Source: JAWLGW01 sp964569055 (GTDB lineage: Bacteria; Planctomycetota; J058). From it: a stretch of 8,858 bases of DNA. Of this stretch, positions 5,123-8,858 are shown piece after piece. Positions within the stretch are counted from its first letter, which is position 1. Every line of letters begins with the position of its first letter. The notes beneath the pieces are model-generated. The model did not search any database. It was not told the origin of the DNA and saw nothing but the letters and a program-made list of their open reading frames with translations. A program made the translations under genes and the position numbers. The DNA lies in the NCBI GenBank assembly GCA_964569055.1, contig CAZMSZ010000324.1, positions 1-8,858 on the forward strand, written 5' to 3'.

Positions 5123-6601
5123 CTACAGCGAGACCTTGGCGAGGTTCTCGATGATCGCGTCGGCGTACTCCGAGCACTTGACCTTGGTCGCGTCCTGGCG
5201 CCCCTCGCCGACCATCAGGCGGTGGATGTCGTAGGTCACGCGGCCCTGGCGGACGGTGGCGGCGATCGCCTCGCGGATCGCCTTGCCGACCTTGGGCCAC
5301 TCGCCGCCCATGTGCTCGAACATGATCACGCCCGAGAGCATGACGGAGCTGGGGTTGATCACGTCCTTGTCGGCGTACTTCGGCGCGGTGCCGTGGGTTG
5401 CCTCGGCCAGGATCATGCCGTCGCCGATGTTGGCGCCGGGCGCGATCCCCAGGCCGCCCACCTGCGCGGCGCAGGCGTCGGAGATGTAGTCGCCGTTGAG
5501 GTTCGGCGACGCGATCACGTAGTACTCGTCGGCCCGGGTGATGACCTGCTGGAAGATCGAGTCGGCGATCCGGTCCTTGATCAGGACCATCTGCTTCCAC
5601 TTGCCCCCGCCGTGGGTGTCCCACAGCGCGAGGGCCGCCTGGACCTCGTCGACGACCTTCTTCTGGTCGTCGGGCGAGAGGAAGTCGTAGCCCGGCTCGA
5701 TCATGCGGGCGTTCGCCTCGTCGCTCAGCGAGGGGTCCGCCTCCTTGTTGCCGAGGATCCAGCTCTCGCGCTCCGAGACGGTCTTGCTGCGGAACTGCTC
5801 GCGCGCGACCCGGTAGCCGATGTCGCGGAAGAAGCCCTCGGTGAACTTCATGATGTTGCCCTTGTGCATCAGGGTCACCGAGGTCTGCTTGCCGCGCGGG
5901 TCCGGGTGCTCGAGGGCGTACTCGATCGCCTTCTTGATCAGGCGGGTCGAGCCGGTCACCGAGATCGGCTTGATGCCGACGCCCGAGTCGGCGCTGATCC
6001 GCTTCTCCTTGGTGTGCTTGGTCGAGGGGCACAGGTCCTCGTTGAGGAACCGGATCAGGCGCTGGGCCGCCTCGCTCCCCTCCTGCCACTCGATCCCGGC
6101 GTACACGTCCTCGGTGTTCTCGCGGAACACGACCACGTCCATCAGCTCGGGGTGCTTGACCGGGCTGGGGACGCCGTCGAGGTAGTAGACGGGGCGGAAG
6201 CAGGCGTACAGGTCGAGCACCTGCCGCAGGGTCACGTTGAGCGAGCGGATCCCGCCGCCGACCGGCGTGGTGAGGGGGCCCTTGATCGCGACGTGGTAGG
6301 CGCGGATCGCCTCGAACGTGTCCTCCGAGATCCAGCCGCCGTACTTCTCGTCGCCCTTGGCGTCGTTCAGGCACTTCTCGCCGGCGTAGATCTCGAACCA
6401 GTGGACCTTCTTCTTGCCGCCGAACACCCGCTCGACGGCGGCGTCGAACACCCGGCGCGACGCCTTCCAGATGTCGCGGCCGGTCCCGTCGCCCTCGATG
6501 AACGGGATGATCGGGTCGTCGGGGACGGCGAAGCTGCCGTCGGCGTTGACGGTGATCGGCGTGCCGGAGGTCGGCTCGGCGATGTGCTTGAAGCGGCCCA
6601 T
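5123..6601 (-). CDS. icd: NADP-dependent isocitrate dehydrogenase, with an internal insertion
   Basis: Oxidises and decarboxylates isocitrate to 2-oxoglutarate in the TCA cycle; a cytoplasmic homodimer in this family. Catalytic and substrate residues are in place by comparison with E. coli Icd: Ser120-x-Asn122 and Arg126 (RSLNVTLRQ), Arg136, Arg160 and Tyr167 (FRENTEDVYAG), Lys342 (IKD), Asp371 and Asp375 (NLNGDYISDA). The cofactor loop HGTAPKY (403-409) and Tyr457/Arg461 indicate NADP rather than NAD. At 492 residues it is about 75 longer than the E. coli enzyme. Part of this is an N-terminal difference, but most is an insertion of about 47 residues between REQF (267-270) and IKD. The ATG at 6601 follows GAGG with 8-nt spacing. 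It starts 63 nt after sucD and is probably in the same operon. Confidence 0.95.
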   Translation of the reverse strand: MGRFKHIAEPTSGTPITVNADGSFAVPDDPIIPFIEGDGTGRDIWKASRRVFDAAVERVFGGKKKVHWFEIYAGEKCLNDAKGDEKYGGWISEDTFEAIRAYHVAIKGPLTTPVGGGIRSLNVTLRQVLDLYACFRPVYYLDGVPSPVKHPELMDVVVFRENTEDVYAGIEWQEGSEAAQRLIRFLNEDLCPSTKHTKEKRISADSGVGIKPISVTGSTRLIKKAIEYALEHPDPRGKQTSVTLMHKGNIMKFTEGFFRDIGYRVAREQFRSKTVSERESWILGNKEADPSLSDEANARMIEPGYDFLSPDDQKKVVDEVQAALALWDTHGGGKWKQMVLIKDRIADSIFQQVITRADEYYVIASPNLNGDYISDACAAQVGGLGIAPGANIGDGMILAEATHGTAPKYADKDVINPSSVMLSGVIMFEHMGGEWPKVGKAIREAIAATVRQGRVTYDIHRLMVGEGRQDATKVKCSEYADAIIENLAKVSL

Positions 6602-6638
6602 GCTGATGTCCTCGTCTTCTCCCTGCGGCGCGGCCGGC

Positions 6639-6650
6639 GGGCGCGCGCCC
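6639..6650. other. 12-bp palindrome in the sucD-icd gap
   Basis: GGGCGCGCGCCC is a perfect palindrome in the 63-nt gap between sucD and icd. With no T-tract it is unlikely to stop transcription fully, but a hairpin here could stabilise or separate the sucD and icd parts of a shared mRNA. In such GC-rich DNA it may also be chance. Confidence 0.3.
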
Positions 6651-6664
6651 GTGTCCTTGCGCCC

Positions 6665-7564
6665 TTAGGCGCGCGCGTCGATCCCTCGCTCCTCGAGCAC
6701 GCGGAGGAGGGTCGACCCCATGTCGGACGGCTTCTCGACCACGGCGACGCCCGCCGCGCGCAGCGCCTCCATCTTGGCGGCAGCCGTCCCCTTGCCGCCG
6801 GCGATGATCGCGCCGGCGTGGCCCATGCGCTTGCCGGGCGGCGCGGTCTGGCCGGCGATGAACGAGACCACCGGCTTGGCGTAGCTGCTGTTCGCGATGA
6901 ACTCGGCCGCCGTCTCCTCGGCCGAGCCGCCGATCTCGCCGATCATGATCACCGCGACGGTCTGCTCGTCCGCGGCGAACAGCTTCAGCACGTCGACGAA
7001 GTCGGTGCCGTTGACCGGGTCGCCGCCGATCCCGACGCAGGTCGACTGGCCCAGCCCGGCGCCCGTGACCTGCCAGACGGCCTCGTAGGTGAGCGTGCCG
7101 CTGCGCGACACGATCCCGATCCGGCCGGGGCGGTGGATGTAGCCCGGCATGATCCCCATCTTGATCTCGCCCGGCGTGATCAGGCCGGGGCAGTTCGGGC
7201 CGACCAGCCGCGTCTTCTTGCCGGCCATGAAGCGCGCGGCGCGCGCCATATCGAGCGCGGGGATCCCCTCGGTGATGCACGTCACGAGCGGCAGCTCGGC
7301 GTCGGCCGCCTCCATGATCGCGTCGGCCGCGCCGAGGGCGGGCACGAAGATCATGGACGCGGTGGGCGCGACCGCGTCCACCGCCTGCGCGACGGTGTCG
7401 AACACGGGCACGTCGCCCAGGACCTTCGAGCCGCCCTTGCCGGGGTGGACCGCGCCCACGAGGTTGGTGCTGCAGTACTCGCGCGAGCGCTCGGCGTGGA
7501 ACAGCCCGGCCTTGCCGGCGCCCTGCAGCAGGACGCGGGTGTTCTTGTCGATCAGGATGCTCAC
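6665..7564 (-). CDS. sucD: Succinyl-CoA synthetase, alpha subunit
   Basis: The alpha subunit binds CoA and carries the phosphohistidine intermediate of succinyl-CoA synthetase, which couples succinyl-CoA cleavage to ATP or GTP formation. The 299-residue protein has the N-terminal CoA-binding Rossmann domain, IGPNCPG-like VGPNCPG (121-127), IVSRSGTLTYEAV (151-163), GIGGDPVNG (178-186), IGEIGGSAEE (208-217) and the active-site GHAGAIIAGGKGTA with His249. Length is close to E. coli SucD (289). The CoA-binding loop near the N-terminus is atypical: one residue short (QGAGKAG) and compensated by one extra residue near 31. The start is GTG 7564-7562, overlapping the sucC stop by 4 nt (GTGA), which implies translational coupling and fits 1:1 subunits. 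Confidence 0.96.
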   Translation of the reverse strand: MSILIDKNTRVLLQGAGKAGLFHAERSREYCSTNLVGAVHPGKGGSKVLGDVPVFDTVAQAVDAVAPTASMIFVPALGAADAIMEAADAELPLVTCITEGIPALDMARAARFMAGKKTRLVGPNCPGLITPGEIKMGIMPGYIHRPGRIGIVSRSGTLTYEAVWQVTGAGLGQSTCVGIGGDPVNGTDFVDVLKLFAADEQTVAVIMIGEIGGSAEETAAEFIANSSYAKPVVSFIAGQTAPPGKRMGHAGAIIAGGKGTAAAKMEALRAAGVAVVEKPSDMGSTLLRVLEERGIDARA

Positions 7565-8754
7565 GCGTCACCTCGCGCGGCGGCGACGACCTTGGCGGCC
7601 GCGTCTGCCATGGTGGGGGAGAAGGTGATCCGCAGGCCGCTCTCCTCCAGGATCTTGCGCCCCTCCTCCACGTTGGTCCCCTCCATGCGCACCACGAGGG
7701 GGACCGTCAGGCTGAGGGTGCGCGCGGCGGCCACGATCCCCTGCGCGAGGAGGTCGCAGCGGAGGATCCCGCCGAACACGTTGATCAGGATCGCCTTCAC
7801 GTCGGGGTCGGAGACGATGATCTTGAACGCCGCCGTGATCCGGGCCTCGGTGGCGCCGCCGCCCACGTCGAGGAAGTTGGCCGGCGCGCCGCCCGCGTGC
7901 TTGATGATGTCCATGGTGGCCATGGCCAGGCCGGCGCCGTTGACCATGCAGCCCACGTTGCCCGAGAGCGAGATGTAGCTGAGGTCGTGCTCCTTCGCCT
8001 CGCTCTCCTCGGGGCTCTCCTCGCCCGGGTCGCGCATGGCGGCGATCTCGGGGTGCCGGGGCAGGCCGTTGTCGTCGAAGTTCATCTTGGCGTCGAGCGC
8101 CAGGACGTCGCCGCCCTCGGTCAGCACCAGCGGGTTGACCTCGACCATGGAGGCGTCGGTGTCGAGGAAGCAGCGCACCGCCTGCTCCAGCAGCTCGGCG
8201 CCCTGCTTGAGCGCCTTGCCGGTGAGGCCGAGCTTGCTGGCGAGCCGGCGGGCCTGGAAGCCCTGCAGCCCGAACAGCGGGTCGACCGTCTCGGTGAAGA
8301 TCTTCTCGGGGTGCTGCTCGGCGACCTCCTCGATGTCCATGCCCCCCGCGGGGCTGACCATGAGGACGGGGCGCTTCACGCGCCGGTCGAGGGTGACGGC
8401 CGCGTAGTACTCGTGGGCGATCGCGCAGCCCGCCTCGAGGAACACCTTCTGGACCTGCCGCCCCTCGGGGCCGGTCTGCTTGGTGACCAGCGTGCTCCCG
8501 AGCATCTGGCCGGCGACCTCGCCGACCTGCCCCTTGTCCTTGAGGACCTTCACCCCGCCGAGGTCGGGGTGCTCCTTGAAGCGACCCTTGCCGCGCCCGC
8601 CGGCGTGGATCTGCGCCTTGACGACGACCACCGATCCGGCGAGCCGCCCGGCGATCGCGCTCGCCTCCGCGGCGCTGGTCGCGACCCCGCCCTCGAGGGT
8701 GGGGATCCCGAAGCGGCGGAAGATCTCCTTGGCCTGGTATTCGTGGACGTTCAC
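7561..8754 (-). CDS. sucC: Succinyl-CoA synthetase, beta subunit
   Basis: The beta subunit carries the ATP-grasp nucleotide-binding domain and completes the enzyme with SucD. The 397-residue protein (E. coli 388) begins MNVHEYQAKEIF. It shows the nucleotide-binding Lys46 and the KAQIHAGGRGKG stretch (46-57), GGMDIEE (137-143), EVNPLVL with Asn207 and ALDAKMNFDDN with Asp221 (metal ligands by analogy with E. coli Asn199 and Asp213), the CoA-side loop NFLDVGGGA (293-301), VFGGILRCD (326-334) and VRMEGTNVEEG (355-365). The start is GTG 8754-8752, preceded by GGGGAGG at 4-nt spacing. ATP or GTP preference cannot be told here. It heads the unit sucC-sucD-icd. Confidence 0.96.
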   Translation of the reverse strand: MNVHEYQAKEIFRRFGIPTLEGGVATSAAEASAIAGRLAGSVVVVKAQIHAGGRGKGRFKEHPDLGGVKVLKDKGQVGEVAGQMLGSTLVTKQTGPEGRQVQKVFLEAGCAIAHEYYAAVTLDRRVKRPVLMVSPAGGMDIEEVAEQHPEKIFTETVDPLFGLQGFQARRLASKLGLTGKALKQGAELLEQAVRCFLDTDASMVEVNPLVLTEGGDVLALDAKMNFDDNGLPRHPEIAAMRDPGEESPEESEAKEHDLSYISLSGNVGCMVNGAGLAMATMDIIKHAGGAPANFLDVGGGATEARITAAFKIIVSDPDVKAILINVFGGILRCDLLAQGIVAAARTLSLTVPLVVRMEGTNVEEGRKILEESGLRITFSPTMADAAAKVVAAARGDA

Positions 8755-8793
8755 GCGGCCTCCCCGGACCTGCTGTGGGGCTGGGGCGCGGAT

Positions 8794-8811
8794 GGCCCCG
8801 GCGGAGGGGCC
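8794..8811. other. GC hairpin in the sucC leader
   Basis: GGCCCC (8794-8799) and GGGGCC (8806-8811) form a 6-bp stem with a 6-nt loop about 40 nt upstream of the sucC start. No T-tract follows on the minus strand. It may be a leader structure or chance. Confidence 0.3.
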
Positions 8812-8813
8812 GG

Positions 8814-8819
8814 ATTCTA
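8814..8819 (-). promoter_or_regulatory. Candidate -10 box upstream of sucC
   Basis: On the minus strand TAGAAT matches TATAAT at 5 of 6 positions, in an otherwise extremely GC-rich stretch, 60 nt before the GTG start. I find no good -35 hexamer at 16-18 nt upstream, so an activator or alternative sigma factor would be needed. Weakly supported. Confidence 0.3.
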
Positions 8820-8858
8820 ACGACGGAGCGGGGGCGACGCGAGCCGGGGCGCTAGCGC

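Noticed and set aside
5007..7571. Minus-strand open frame of 854 codons overlapping icd and sucD in another frame
   Set aside because: It is an Arg/Gly/Pro-rich out-of-frame reading of two recognised genes.
4673..7978. An open plus-strand frame of 1101 codons opposite gdx, icd, sucD and part of sucC
   Set aside because: It is a shadow of well-identified minus-strand genes created by GC-rich codon bias; the product is a low-complexity Ala/Arg/Leu/Asp/Val-rich sequence with no domain.

Overview
This window comes from a GC-rich bacterial chromosome with strong G/C bias at third codon positions and frequent non-ATG starts (GTG, TTG, probably one CTG). The gene content (an FHA/coiled-coil signalling protein, a WD40 beta-propeller protein, a cysteine-motif orphan protein) together with the base composition best fits a myxobacterium-like deltaproteobacterium (Myxococcota). 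That is an inference from style, not a database result.

Layout. Positions 1-2138 carry three plus-strand genes that look like one transcription unit: the 3' end of an unrecognised gene (weakly Imm49-like), a compact WD40 protein with about seven blades (GTG start at 405), and an uncharacterised 252-residue protein with a C-x2-C-x10-C motif (1380-2138). They converge at a large imperfect hairpin (2154-2195) on the minus-strand block that fills the rest of the window.

Read from the right, the minus-strand block begins with core TCA-cycle genes. sucC (8754-7561) and sucD (7564-6665) overlap by 4 nt (GTGA); icd (6601-5123) follows 63 nt later. A cluster of hairpins (5042-5106) separates icd from a guanidinium-exporter-type SMR gene (gdx/sugE), whose only plausible start is a CTG codon at 5010 behind a strong Shine-Dalgarno sequence. 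A 460-nt gene-free stretch follows, holding a 107/108-bp tandem repeat (about 2.7 copies), a 16-bp perfect palindrome and a good sigma70-like promoter. It drives a 542-residue FHA protein (TTG start at 4169) with repeated DPF/NPF motifs, proline-rich linkers and a C-terminal coiled coil. Its stop codon is one base from the ATG of a three-helix DUF202 membrane protein, so the two are probably translationally coupled.

How the genes work together. sucC, sucD and icd supply two nearby TCA steps (isocitrate to 2-oxoglutarate, and succinyl-CoA to succinate); the 2-oxoglutarate dehydrogenase between them is not in the window. The FHA-DUF202 pair is the best candidate for an undescribed system: a phosphothreonine-reader-like scaffold with a repeated short linear motif coupled to a small membrane protein. 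Other points worth a second look are an insertion of about 47 residues in isocitrate dehydrogenase, a remodelled CoA-binding loop in SucD, and the C-x2-C-P-A-N protein beside the WD40 propeller. Nothing in the window looks like a phage, transposon, CRISPR array or RNA gene.
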